Part shown: positions 1 to 12,500 of the stretch, in pieces | How positions within the stretch are numbered: position 1 is the first letter of the stretch | How the letters are laid out: the number at the start of each line of letters is the position of its first letter | DNA from: Candidula unifasciata | Taxonomy: Eukaryota; Mollusca; Gastropoda; Stylommatophora; Geomitridae | Reading direction: 5' to 3' | Length of the DNA stretch: 64,000 bases | Assembly: GCA_905116865.2 (NCBI GenBank) | Contig: CAJHNH020004713.1 | Coordinates: 1 to 64,000 of the forward strand | Position numbers and translations under genes: made by a program | The notes under the pieces: generated by a model | Databases searched by the model: none | What the model was told of the DNA's origin: nothing | The model's input: the letters and a program-made list of their open reading frames with translations, nothing else

Positions 1-1367
1 TAAATGAGCACCTGGATTATTTCATAGTGGGTGTATCCAGAAATCTATCTATCCCTTCTCCTATTCCTGTGGATACAAGTACAGCAACTTTCATTTCATG
101 GAACGAGCCACTCGCTGTTTTCTTGGCTATCCAGGACTGTCTAGGATCAACATAGCTTAGATAATAGTCCAGTTTCTCACGTGGGTGGGCATTGTTAAGG
201 TTCAAACCCACACCCTCACTATATCAGTGTATTTACCCACGTGGGCGCGCGACACCGTCTGATCAGTCGCTCCCCACCTCTGTCAGTCTGGATTTGATAT
301 CTATATGTCCGAGGCCTGCGCATTCAGTACAATCTTGTAACCTGGCCCTTCTTGGTCATCCTCTTCTCCTTATTCCCTCCACCAGTATCATTAAAGAGAG
401 GCTGGCAGATGTGTTACCTGTCTGTACCATTTACATCGTCCATCTCTCTACTGTTGTAAACTGTAGTTTATAGTTACCAGGGTGGTGAGTAATGACATGA
501 TAGACTTCTAATTTACAGTGTAGTATAGTGCATGGCATGAACAAATCTAATTTCCAATGCTTGTATTATTCTTTTAAGTTTGGACGTTAAGGTACATGTT
601 TCAGAACCGTATATAAAGTTATTTATATCTAGTGCTAATTTCTGAACCCATTTCAGACTGGGCTAATCTAGGATTCTGGGCCAATTCTTAAAAAAAGCCC
701 TACCTAGTTCGAGATTCATACATGTGACCACTGAGCCAGGAGGCAAGTTGTGCTAACTAATATATTACCATGGTTCTGCCATTGAAAAATATTTCATTCA
801 TGATATCTGCCTTTAATGATGATGTTCAAATTAATCACTCATGAAACAAAAATGGTAAGTTGTAAACTATACGTGTTTTATATAAGAAAATACATACAAT
901 ATTTAAAAACATGACAGTATGTAACATCATAAAAGTATGAAACTGCTGCAAGCTTTCAAATTTAGAATACTCCAGTTAACGCCAGAAGCTATCAGTTTTT
1001 GCAAGTTTCTTCTGTGGCTTAGAGGTTAGTGAACATGTTTCACAACACTTGATGTACCATGATTCAATTTCTGCGGTGGGCAACAACACTTTCTCATGGC
1101 TTTAGAACAGCGGTACAAGAGCGGCAACTTGGAAGGAACTGGGACTTTGCCATGTAATATTCCAAAAGAAAACCGTGAATGCACATCTCGACTGCAACCT
1201 CCATGGTTAAGATGACACAAGAAGAAGAGACTATCGGTTATTCTGAATGTACAAGAATAATCTGAGACAGTTCTCCCAGAGATAACAATTAGTCTCATGC
1301 AACAGCCACGTGACAGGCACTAGATGACAGTAAAGAGGTCAATAGGTCACTCAACTGTACCTACATA
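1..1367. other. 3' flank / possible 3' UTR of the CECR2 gene
   Basis: No protein or RNA gene is recognisable. There is no obvious AATAAA on the minus strand close to the stop, so the poly(A) site is undefined. A 64-codon minus-strand ORF (17-211) has no match I know. Confidence 0.4.
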
Positions 1368-3891
1368 TCATATTTTACTCTTCTCTGGACTCATCATACG
1401 CTGGAAGATATTATCCGAGCCTGGCTCTACAAGTGACTGTGGAAGATGGTCAGGAACTAACACAGGCATTTCATCGTCTCCGTCATCTGAAGATGTGGTC
1501 ATTGACTTTTGATTGATGTCAATGTCCGCGACTGGCTCTATGGGTTCTAAGAGTGGAGGACTGAGTCCCTGGGGAGAATCACAGTTTTCATAACCCTTCT
1601 CCTCTGACATCCATTTCTTCTTTTGGGCCATGATATGAACCAGCTGTGTGGACAAATCAGGCAGTCGCAATGTACCAGAAGATGATGTTGAAGGTGTGGG
1701 CACTGCTGAATGTTCAAAGGAAGTGGATGATTCGGTTGTGGATGAAGACGAAGACAGTGTCTGAGACTCCGGATGACATGAAGTAGATGATCCAGTAAGG
1801 TGGATATCATCTTGTGCTGATAGTACTGTTGACTTATCTTTGTGTTGCAGCTCTAGAGCCCTACAAAATGAGTCTCTGTCAGTGTTACTGTCAGATCTCT
1901 GGTTGGTTGTATTCTTGCACTTTCCGTTCTGTTTTGGGAGACCACTGTCCTCCTGTAATGTTAGTTTCTCACCATCTGAGAGCACTTCATTCTCCAATGA
2001 TTCAGGAAGAGTTGGCCCAGCCACATCTGATGAACTATATGTGGCACTGCTGAGCTGTGCTGACTGCTTAAGAGGTGAGACCTGTTTCAGTTTCTCCAAT
2101 ACTTTGGAAACTTCTTGTGTTGATACTTTTAACTTTTTCCTGGGCAGCTGATTTCTCTCTGAACATGGCGATAGCTGTCTTTTTTGTGACAGCTCTTTTT
2201 CAGGATGAGAATGCTGCCTGCTTGAAGATGCTTCCTCTAATTCATCCTCCTTCTGGACAATGGGGTGGGGAGTATCAATCATCTGAGGAGGCTGCGTCTG
2301 CTTCTCCTCACTGTTAGACGGCTCCGAGGGCAGCTCAGCTTCAGCTATTAAAGACTTCAAATTTGCATCTTCATCATCGCAAGTGACATCAACTTTGGAT
2401 TTTTTACTCAATGTATCACTATCTGCCTGTGATGGAGATACTGCCCTCTTCTTTGATGACCTACCAGTTTCAGATGTACCAGTATCCTGCCGTGCAACAG
2501 CCTGCTCACCCTCATCCGAGATGGTTTTGTGCTTTGATAAAGAAGGCTCTGTTTCTTCAAGATTCAGCTTTGGCACCAGCCCAACATTGGTTTTGCTGAC
2601 CCGTCTTTTCCATTTCTCATAAACCGATGATTTTGGTGCCGCTGATTTTGAAGCAGATGATGGTGATGAAGATGATGATGGTGTTCCAGCTGTTGTTGAG
2701 GAAGATGCAGAAGACTGAGGAGATGCAGATGAGGTGGAGGCAGTGGTATGAAAGTGCAACCTGTCACTGACCTCTGTGTTCTGTTGGTCTCGAGGTGTCA
2801 GGACATTGCAGTTGCTGTCAGCTTTCTGGTCAGGATAGGTTCCACTATACTCTGAGTCTGTTTCTCTAACTTCAAATTCATCACTAAATCTAACCTTTTT
2901 AACAGGTGGCAATTTGTCTGAATGCCCTAAGTTATCAATTTTCTTAGCAAAGGAAGCTGCTGTTGGATGAAGATACCTACTGGAATTATAAGCAGGTCGT
3001 TTTGCTTGCAAAGCACCCTCACCATATAATGTTAAAGTTTCCATCTTGTTTGGTGCAACATTGAAAACCACTTGTCCTTCAACTATTTTGGTATTTTCAT
3101 AAACAGTTTCTTCTTTTGTAACTGGAGACTTCAGTTTCTTGGCCAATTTTTCATTGATCTGCCTCAAACGAGCCTTGATGTCCGCAGGAGCAGGTCTGCT
3201 ACGCTCTCCTTCCTCCTTCTGAGGCTTCAGGCCAGCAGACTTGGCCTTCTCGAGATTGGAATTTGAAGCTCTGACCTGCTCCTCTGTTGGTGTCCTCTGG
3301 CCCCCTCTAGCAGCAGGTACTGGAGCTGTGGAGGATGATGGTGACAGCGAAGACTGCTGGGAAGGTTTGCCCAAGGAAGCTGCTTCTTTCAGCTGAAGAC
3401 CTGCCTGTAGTTTTATTACCTGTCCTGCGGGACTATTGGCCTGGACAATAGTTATTTTGTTTTCTGCAAGGAGCTTTGCATACTCTTCCCTGGAAATCTT
3501 CACTATCTTTACTGGTGGTCTGACTGCAGCTGTAGTTAATGGTGCTCCTGCCGTTGCTGCTGTTGGCTCACCTGGCTGTGGTTTCTCTTCAGTCTTAACT
3601 TTCTTCACATACTGGTTGATAACCATCTGTGGAAGCTTACGACCCTTGTCCATGATGGGTTGAATAGAGTAGCGAAATTTGGCTCCCGCAAATTTGGTGA
3701 GATCCACCTGATGTGGAACACTCGACGACTCAGTCCCTTCAGTTTTCACTTTGCTTGATTTGGGAATGTATGACTCAAAATCATTGGCATCATGGCCAAG
3801 TTCACGGCGGTAACTCCATGTCGCCCTTGGCTTCAACTGGGCCTCACTGTCCTCGGGTGCATTTGTTTCCTGTTTAACATTTTCTCCTTGT
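1368..3891 (-). CDS. CECR2: CECR2 homologue terminal exon: Ser-rich tail with SUMO motifs
   Basis: 840 residues from acceptor TAAATATAG to the stop after PEKSKI. Near its start are three psi-K-x-E sites (VKQE, VKTE, VKTE). A compact-looking stretch [20 protein letters not shown] / [18 protein letters not shown] and another, [20 protein letters not shown], may be lineage-conserved motifs. The rest is Ser/Pro/Glu-rich and disordered with basic patches [14 protein letters not shown] and PRKKLKV that look like nuclear signals. I cannot match the tail to a named domain. The intron upstream is phase 2 and fits the preceding exon. Confidence 0.85.
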
Positions 3892-6272
3892 CTATATTTA
3901 AAAAAGAAAGAAACAAATTTGAACAATTGAGAAAATGTGCAACATGACAAACAAGAAAGAACAATACTGGTTATTTAATCAAAGCAAAAGAAATATACCC
4001 TCATTTATTACTTGTTAGCCACATCAATATCCTTACACATTGGTTAGACCCATTTGATTCATGCTCTATCCTCCGACTGCATCACAGGAGCAGTTGATTA
4101 GTAAGCTTCTTTCTTTTCTCCACAACCGATCTCTGCATGCTTGTGCTCGATTATTACCCATTTTCAACAGACAAGTAATCACTGCTGACTCCTTTGTCTC
4201 AACATTTCTGGGAAGCAGAACATTTAGTATGTATGTCCTGTCCCTACATCTTCCTCCACTTACCACTGCAGACATGGCCAATCAATCAGCTCTTTAATTT
4301 CCTTTTGCCCCGGCGTCTCCTGGTATACACAGCCAATATCACCCCGGCGTATCCCAGTGAGTACAGGGAAAATATCATCATTCAATCAGGTGCCACCTAG
4401 AGGATGAAAACTGACTGAAATGGATCTCAAACTCTTTCCATCTCTTGCCCTGGTTATCCACAACTATGCAACAGGGGAGGCTCCAGTAGCTCAAACAACC
4501 CCCCCCCTCCTCGTCCACAAAGAAAATTAGTTAAGTCAAGAGGATCGACTTCATTGCACCGGGTTTTATCCCTTATGGCTCAGTCTCTCTCTACAGAACA
4601 GCTAGCCGCCTGCCGAGAACATCGCAAAGAACACGACCCTATCTCCGAAGATGATCCCTAAGGAACTCCGTTAAAACTACACTCATGAACTGAACAGTGC
4701 CACCCACGACCTTTAGAGCCTAAGGCAAATGGCTTGACCACTTCATCAAGGAGACTCCCGAAAAGAAAATTAGTAAGGGGGATAAGTGACCCATATGATC
4801 ATATTCTCTTTCAGGTGTTGTGAACACGTTTCATAATTTGTGAGTGCCGGGGCGATACTAGCTGTTCGTGATTTGGCAGCAGACCACCTTGCGTTGGTTT
4901 TGACAGTGGTATCAAGAAATGGCTATTTAGAAAGCAATGGCAAAGTACTAAATGTAAAATTGCCTAGTGAAACAACAAACAGCCAAAAATTGCTACTGTT
5001 GGTTCTGTAACATCTGCAAAAGGACAGGCAACTAATTTTTTTTTTTAATGCATTCTATTTTAAATGTATGTTTTATATTTATCAGTATATAATAATAAAC
5101 AATTTTATTGTGCACTTAAACAAGGTTTAGGACACTTAAAATACCACAGATTCTACTGAATATTCACATTTCTTAAATATTCATTTTTCATTCAATTTTC
5201 TAACAGCCAGTTAATGTGAAGAGGCAAAATGAAACACGCTGTGACCACTGGAAAGATTTGTGGACAGAGAGGCGGAGGAAGATAACGCAAGCAGATTCGT
5301 GAATGTTTTGTCATGGCATAGAGGTGGCGCCAGCAAATAAGCTGATGAATGCTGCCGGAAGATCTCAGGTTGTGGAGAGGCATGATCACCCACCACAGTG
5401 CAAGGCACCTGATGATGATGAGTCATGATGTCTATGTTACAGGTTAAAGTCGAGAAGATTGACTTCACTGCAGCAGGTTTTATCCCATATGGCTGGGCCA
5501 ATCTCCGCAAACCAGATAGCTTCACGCCGAAAGCGTCGCACAAAGTCTGAACCCTGCAAATCTGGCACCGATCCCCAGGGATCACTATAAAAACTGCACC
5601 TGTGAACTGAACGGCAAAGATGTGAAATGAACCCAAAGCGCGAGGCAAATAGTTGTACCACTTCGCCACAGAGAATCTCTATGCTATAGTTGATGATGTG
5701 ATAAAAAGAACAAAGAGTCAAGATGGTATAATAAAATGAATGACCACCCAAAAATAAAAAATGACAGATCTATCAGCCTGTGAGAGAAAACTTGAAAGGC
5801 TAAGCACTAACCCTGCCTTGGTTTTATCCTCTTCATCCTCTGACCCCCATTTCCTGCCCGAAGGGTACAGGATACGACCAGTGGTGTAAGCTTCTGCATC
5901 CAAGGCCTGCAAATTCAAAATAATGCAGAGTTACAGTAAAACCATTTTTTCTCTCCAAACATCAATGATGCTAGAAGACATCAGTCAGTCAGTTCTCGTT
6001 ATGCCTAGTGGCACATGAGGCTTCAGTGAGGACTTTCCATGCTTTCCTGTCCTGTGCGATTTTCAACGCAGTTTTCCATGTCAAAGATGCCATACTCGGT
6101 CACTTTCCATTCTTCATCTCCATGTTGTTTTTGGGCGCCCCTTTTTTCCTCTTTCCCTCTGGTATCCATGTGAGAGCTGTTTTGGCAGGTATATCAGGAT
6201 TCATTCTCATAACGTGGCCAAGCCATTTCCATCTTCTCTTGGTTATCATACTGTCTAGAGTTTCTTGGTTCT

Positions 6273-6310
<38 letters not shown>

Positions 6311-9300
6311 TAAAAACTGCATTATGTTTGCCATGAAAAGACAGGACATGTTCATAATTTTAAAAAATGAGGACACAATACATTGTACAATTTATTGCCC
6401 GGTATATTTTTTCTGAAGCTCATCAAAACAAGCTTCTTCTTCTTTGTTTACACCAGCTGTAAACTCCGGTAGACAGTTGTGGTTTCTCATCTACTTCAGG
6501 AATTTAATCATCTTCTTCTTCTTTGTTTACACCAGTTGTAAACTCCGGTAGACAGTTGTGGTTTCTCATCTACTTCAGGAATTTAATCATCTTCTTCTTC
6601 TTTGTTTACACCAGCTGTAAACTCCGGTAGACAGTTGTGGTTTCTCATCTACTTCAGGAATTTAATCATCTTCTTCTTCTTTGTTTACACCAGTTGTAAA
6701 CTCCGGTAGACAGTTGTGGTTTCTCATCTACTTCAGGAATTTAATCATCTTCTTCTTCTTCTTTGTTTACACCAGTTGTAAACTCCGGTAGACAGTTGTG
6801 GTTTCTCATCTACTTCAGGAATTTAATCATCTTCTTCTTCTTCTTTCATCTGAAGATGATACTGCGTTGTGCCCATTCACAGCACAGCTGTCATATTTGT
6901 GCCTTTTGGCCAACACATCTGACCTGCTGGCTTTTATTGCCAGTTACTTCCTGGTAGACAGTTGTGGTTTCTCATCTACTTCAGGAATTTAATCATCTTC
7001 TTCTTCTTCTTTGTTTACACCAGGTTGTAAACTCCGGTAGACAGTTGTGGTTTCTCATCTACTTCAGGAATTTAATCATCTTCTTCTTTCATCTGAAGAT
7101 GATACTGCGTTGTGCCCATTCACAGCACAGCTGTCATATTTGTGCCTTTTGGCCAACACATCTGACCTGCTGGCTTTTATTGCCAGTTACTTCCTGGTAG
7201 ACAGTTGTGGTTTCTCATCTACTTCAGGAATTTAATCATCTTCTTCTTCTTCTTTCATCTGAAGATGATACTGCGTTGTGCCCATTCACAGCACAGCTGT
7301 CATATTTGTGCCTTTTGGCCAACACATCTGACCTGCTGGCTTTTATTGCCAGTTACTTCCTGGTGGACTTTAATCTTATTTCAGAACCTAAGTTCTGTGT
7401 GCACATCCGCTTTAGAGAGCTGACTTATTTGCACGCAGACTGCTGGTTCCTTGCCTATCTGGCAGATACACTCTAACTTCACAAGAAACCACTAAGTAGT
7501 TGACTCTTCTGACATGCAGTGGGTCTGCCCCCCCCCCCCCCAATGGTACCCTGGAACCCACAAGGGAAACCAATCAATCAATCCAGTGCCGTCTCCACAA
7601 TGAAGGCTGGCTGAATTGGGTCTCCAGGATGCTCTGTCTTTCACCCTGCAGGTACTCTCTCTCAGACTGCTGTTCATCAATCTCTTTCTGTTGCCCTCAC
7701 ACATGTATTGCTGTCTGTCTGCCGCCTGCTCACTTGACTTCAACTTCTCCTTACGGTGTGGTAACAGTGTTTGTGAAGTCTTTTAATATGGCCAAAATAT
7801 TTCACTTAGTCGCTGGTCTCCTTTGTATGTCCTCCAACAACTCTCCTTAGTACCTCTTAACTACCAGAGTTTTGGGAAATACCATTATGGTCTCATAACT
7901 CAGTGAAGGGAAAATCCTAAAGGCACCTCTGCGTGGTAGAGGGTGTGGAACACACCACGGTGTGGCACACACACCTCTCGGGACTGAGTATGAACAGGAA
8001 TAAGTGGACAACTCTGCAGCTGAGCAGAGCTGGGCACTCGCTTGTCCTGACAGTCGGAAATTACTGTTAAAGATGGAGGTAAAAGACCCCCCCCCCTTCT
8101 TGTGGATGTGGAAGGCAAGGGAAACCACCACATTATCTTTCCAAGTATTCACACAGAGTCACAGAATGAGAAGGAGACAAATAAAGCTTTTTGGTCATGC
8201 GATAAGAAAAGGATCACTGGAAAATACTGTGACGACTGGAAAGATCACTGGCAGAAGATGCAGAGGCAGACCAAGAGAAACGATGGTGGATGGCTTAAGA
8301 CAGTGGCACGGAGGAATATCATCAGTGGAATTGATCCAGAACACCAAAGACCAAGATCTGTGGAGATGCATGAACGCCTACGCCAGCTGATAATAACGAA
8401 CTCTCTTTTTTTAATTCCACGTCTTTTCAAAACCTTTTTTTGTTTCCATGAAATACAACCTATTTTTCTGTATATCTACATCACTAGAGCTTAAAATGAT
8501 TGTCTAATTTCTTGTTTACTGACCAGATTTCTACACCCCTACAGCAGAGTTGAGTATATATTTGACAATTCACATTTTTAAACAGTTGTTTGTTTACCTT
8601 GTTAGGTAAATACTTAAAAACTTACATCACTATACATTGAAACACTTATCAATCTATTATATAATCAAACACAAAGTGCAGTGTAACAATGAACTATGTG
8701 ATGTGTGTATTTCAATTGAGAAGAGCTATTTATGATCAGTCAACTAATAATTTAACTGACCATTAACTATACTGATATATGTGAACACTTTCAACAACAA
8801 AAACATGTATATTTCATCTTATTGAGGTCCTTAATAACTCAACTCAAAACAGTTCCACCAAATGACGATCACAACTAGATTAAGCCTGAAACCCTCCCCC
8901 AAACTAACCTCCATATAGTTACTTCTTCTCCTGGCCGGTCGTAAACCCCCAGCAACACCATACTCAACATCATAGCTTGAATCTCCCCAAGTGTCCCGCC
9001 GACGCCCTCGGTGGTGAGTGGCAGGCTCTAGGTACACACGGAATGTCCGCCTCATGCTTCGTTCAAATACGCCCTTTAGGTTCTCAGCCATGAACCCAAA
9101 ATCTGAAACAAAACATACACACACAAAAATTACACACAGGCAGAACATGGCATAAGAAAGGGAAAACTGGAGTACATCACAACAAGAAAACTGGAGGAGA
9201 AGAGAGGCAAGTGAAGACAAAGAGGGTGAATCTTCTTCTACTTCTTAGTGTTCACCAGCTCTGATTGTTCATCCGTTTCTGACATGCAAGGAACATGCAG

Positions 9301-9516
9301 ACAACAGTCTGCATACAAACAAGCCAGATCTTTTAAATGGATCTACACGCAAAACTTAAGTTCTGGATCAAGACCAAACTACAGGAGTGGATAAACACCC
9401 AGAATCTTTTGCTGGAGTTAGCCAACGAACACTCAAGAAGAAGAAGGATCAAGACCAAAGTTCAGAAGTGGACAAACAACCAGAATCTTTCGCTGGAGTT
9501 AACAGCCAGCAAACAC

Positions 9517-9547
<31 letters not shown>

Positions 9548-12500
9548 AAGAAGAAGAAGAAGAAGAAGAAGAAGAAGAAGAAGAAGAAGAAGAAGAGAAC
9601 ATCAACAATAAAATAATGGGCTCCCAAGCAGACCCAGCCTTAAAAAAGCATCAAGAAAAGTCCACAAAAGACACAAGAACTGATCTCGCTGAAGCTACAG
9701 AGTTTGTGCACCGGTACTAAGATCTAATGCATACCAACAATGTATGGGAACCAGCCAGCAGAAGTCTATAAGGATGGCCGCTGCATCAGAGGACTAGCAG
9801 GTCCTTTACAGAACATCACTCTTGTTATGGCACGCCAGAAAATCTCACTCCCTAGCCAATTCTTCTATGTGCTTTCATAGCCAATGCATCTTTAATGTCT
9901 TTTATCCATCAGCGCGAAGGTCTGCTTCTGCCCTATATTCCGGAAATCGTACCCTCCATTACCGTTCTCTCCAAATCATAACAACATAACATTGGCATGC
10001 CTATAAGCCTGGAACCTCATGCTTTAAACAGTTTTTTTTTTATGGTTCACACGCATAGCATAAGACTTACCACTATCCTTGCCGTGATATTCAATGCAGT
10101 TGTCAAAGACAAGGTTCATGTCTCTCTCAAACTGCTCTGTGGATTTATAGCCCCGTTCTGAAAGTTTCTTTTCAATCTGCAGCAGGTCCATGGGTTCCTG
10201 GTAGCAGAAACAATAATACTTTCATTAATGTCAGTGAAACAGGAGAGTAACACATAAAACAATGGCTGCAAAATCCCTGTGACTGTTGCATTACATGTGA
10301 GAAGGACAATTTCTGATTGCCAAAACAAAAACAGGGGAGACTGCAGTACAAACTGATATCAAGAAGACAATTAACATAATAAATATTGTTAAAGATAATG
10401 ACATAAGTTAGATTGCAGGATTAACAAGTTTTCTTCTTTGCGTACACTGGCTGTAAACTGGTAGAAAGTGCTGGTGTTCATCCACTTCTGGACTTGTCTT
10501 GTTTCAGATCTTGAGTTTTGCGAGCACATCAATTTTACAGATGTGGCTTATTTGTATGCAGGCTGTTGGTTCCTCGCCTCTCAGACAGATGCACTTCGAC
10601 TTCAAAGCAAATGCCCCTAATTAGTTGACCTTTACGACATACTTGTCAGGGGTACAGTGGGTCTATCCCCCCCCCCCCCCCCCCCAAAGTGTACCCCAGA
10701 ACTTACATGGGGCACCATTTTCTATCTAGTGCAGGAGTATTTAGTAACAATTAAAAGATATGCTGTATATGTCTTCTTCTGATGAGTGTGTTTTTATCGT
10801 GCTTGTAGATCACCCTAGCCATAGTTTTTTTTTTTATTATTAATTTATTTTGCGTTAAGATAATTCTTACCCATTTAGTCAGTGGGGCTAAAAAATACTG
10901 GGTTCTATTCATGGTTTTCACCTCATCTCACCCAGCGCGTAATTTCGTAGGGAATTTTCCGAGACAGTCCTACAGTTTAGGGGTGTTATGAATTGCCTTT
11001 GTTCCGCATGTACGGCAGTTGTATATATACAGCATGCCGACGAGTGTCTGGACTTTGTCTGACAGGGTCAACACACCCAAAAGTGTGCAGGTTTCTTTTC
11101 TTCCAGACAGAAATTGAGCAACACTTTTGCCTGTTCAAGAATTAGGGTTACGGTCAGTGTTGGGGTTATATACAGGAATCTGACAGGTCAAGAAAATTCA
11201 TGGCAAAAGCCAAGTCTTGAAGTAAGGACGGCACTTCCACATAGGGCAGAGTGAGGACGACAAAACGAACAAGAGTAATAGTCAGTGGAAATTATTACAC
11301 AATAACGATAACAATCTTGAAAAGAACCAACCCACGACTCTCGCAGAATATAGGAGTTTTAGTGTTTTAACATTAGTGTTAAATGAACAGTGACTAGGAC
11401 TGACCCTAAACAAAAACCCCCCCCAGACTGTAGGACAGTTTTGGGGAATTCCCTACAAAATCTCTTGCCAGAACAGATGTGGTGAAAAACCTGAACAGAT
11501 CCAAATATTAAATACATTTCAAGGAATATATTTTGCCTTGAGTTGAGTTAAGAATCAACGTCAGAGAGCACTTTAGAGTTCTAATAAGCATACTATCCCT
11601 ATCTTTAGCAGCCAGCTAAAAGTTCCAATTATAATGGTTCCAGTAACAGTTTAACCCTCTAGAGATGACAGCCGAAATATCAGCCCAACACAAAATAGCC
11701 AAAAGGACGGTTGGGCCGATCGGTCGGCCCTCTGTAATAAAAGCTTCGAGATTGGTTGGCAGGTTTTCATACTAGCCAATCAGATTGCTTCCCTATTTCT
11801 TGCACACGTGGGCTGTTTAATAATGACTTTCAAGAAAGTTTAATGTGTTCTGTAACTTCACAGCAATTATTTGTGTGGGCTTACCTGTGCCCATCGCCGT
11901 AAAAAGGCCTGTTGCATCATAGCAACCGAAACATAGCAGAAGGTATAAAAATGAGTAGAACCATGTGTCAGAAGTGTTTGCACGGCCTCCACGGGCCTTA
12001 TTTCCCCAAAACACAAGTCTTAGGACTTGTCCAGGCTCCATCCATAAAAAATTCACCCACATTTTTCAGATTAGTCATGTTTGATCCCAAGTTTTTTTTT
12101 TAAGCCTGCATAAATTATGCAAATCATAATAGTTCATTTCAAGAAATGTTGAGATTTCAGTCTGATTCCTATATATTCTGGTAGTTCATTCATTTTCCTC
12201 ACCGAATATATATAGTTTTGTATATGTTAACTACGCGCTTTATTTTTTTTTTTGTGTGTGTGTGTAAACTTAGAGAATTCTTCCCCGAAGGCTTTGTCTT
12301 TTTGGCACTGAAACTCCAAAAAAGCTCCGTCTTCAAAGGGTTAATTATATTTCCTTCTCTCTGAGTGTAGAGTGGGGGCCAGATCCCTTGGTCACTCCCA
12401 GCTGCACTATTCTCTCCAGATCATAATCAGCTATTAACACTTCTGCACACTGTTCCCTTTCTCCCAAAGGGCCTTAACCATATCAAGGTAGGCATGCACC

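Noticed and set aside
9387..9611. Poly-arginine ORF
   Set aside because: Translation of the (AAG)n tail of a SINE-like element.
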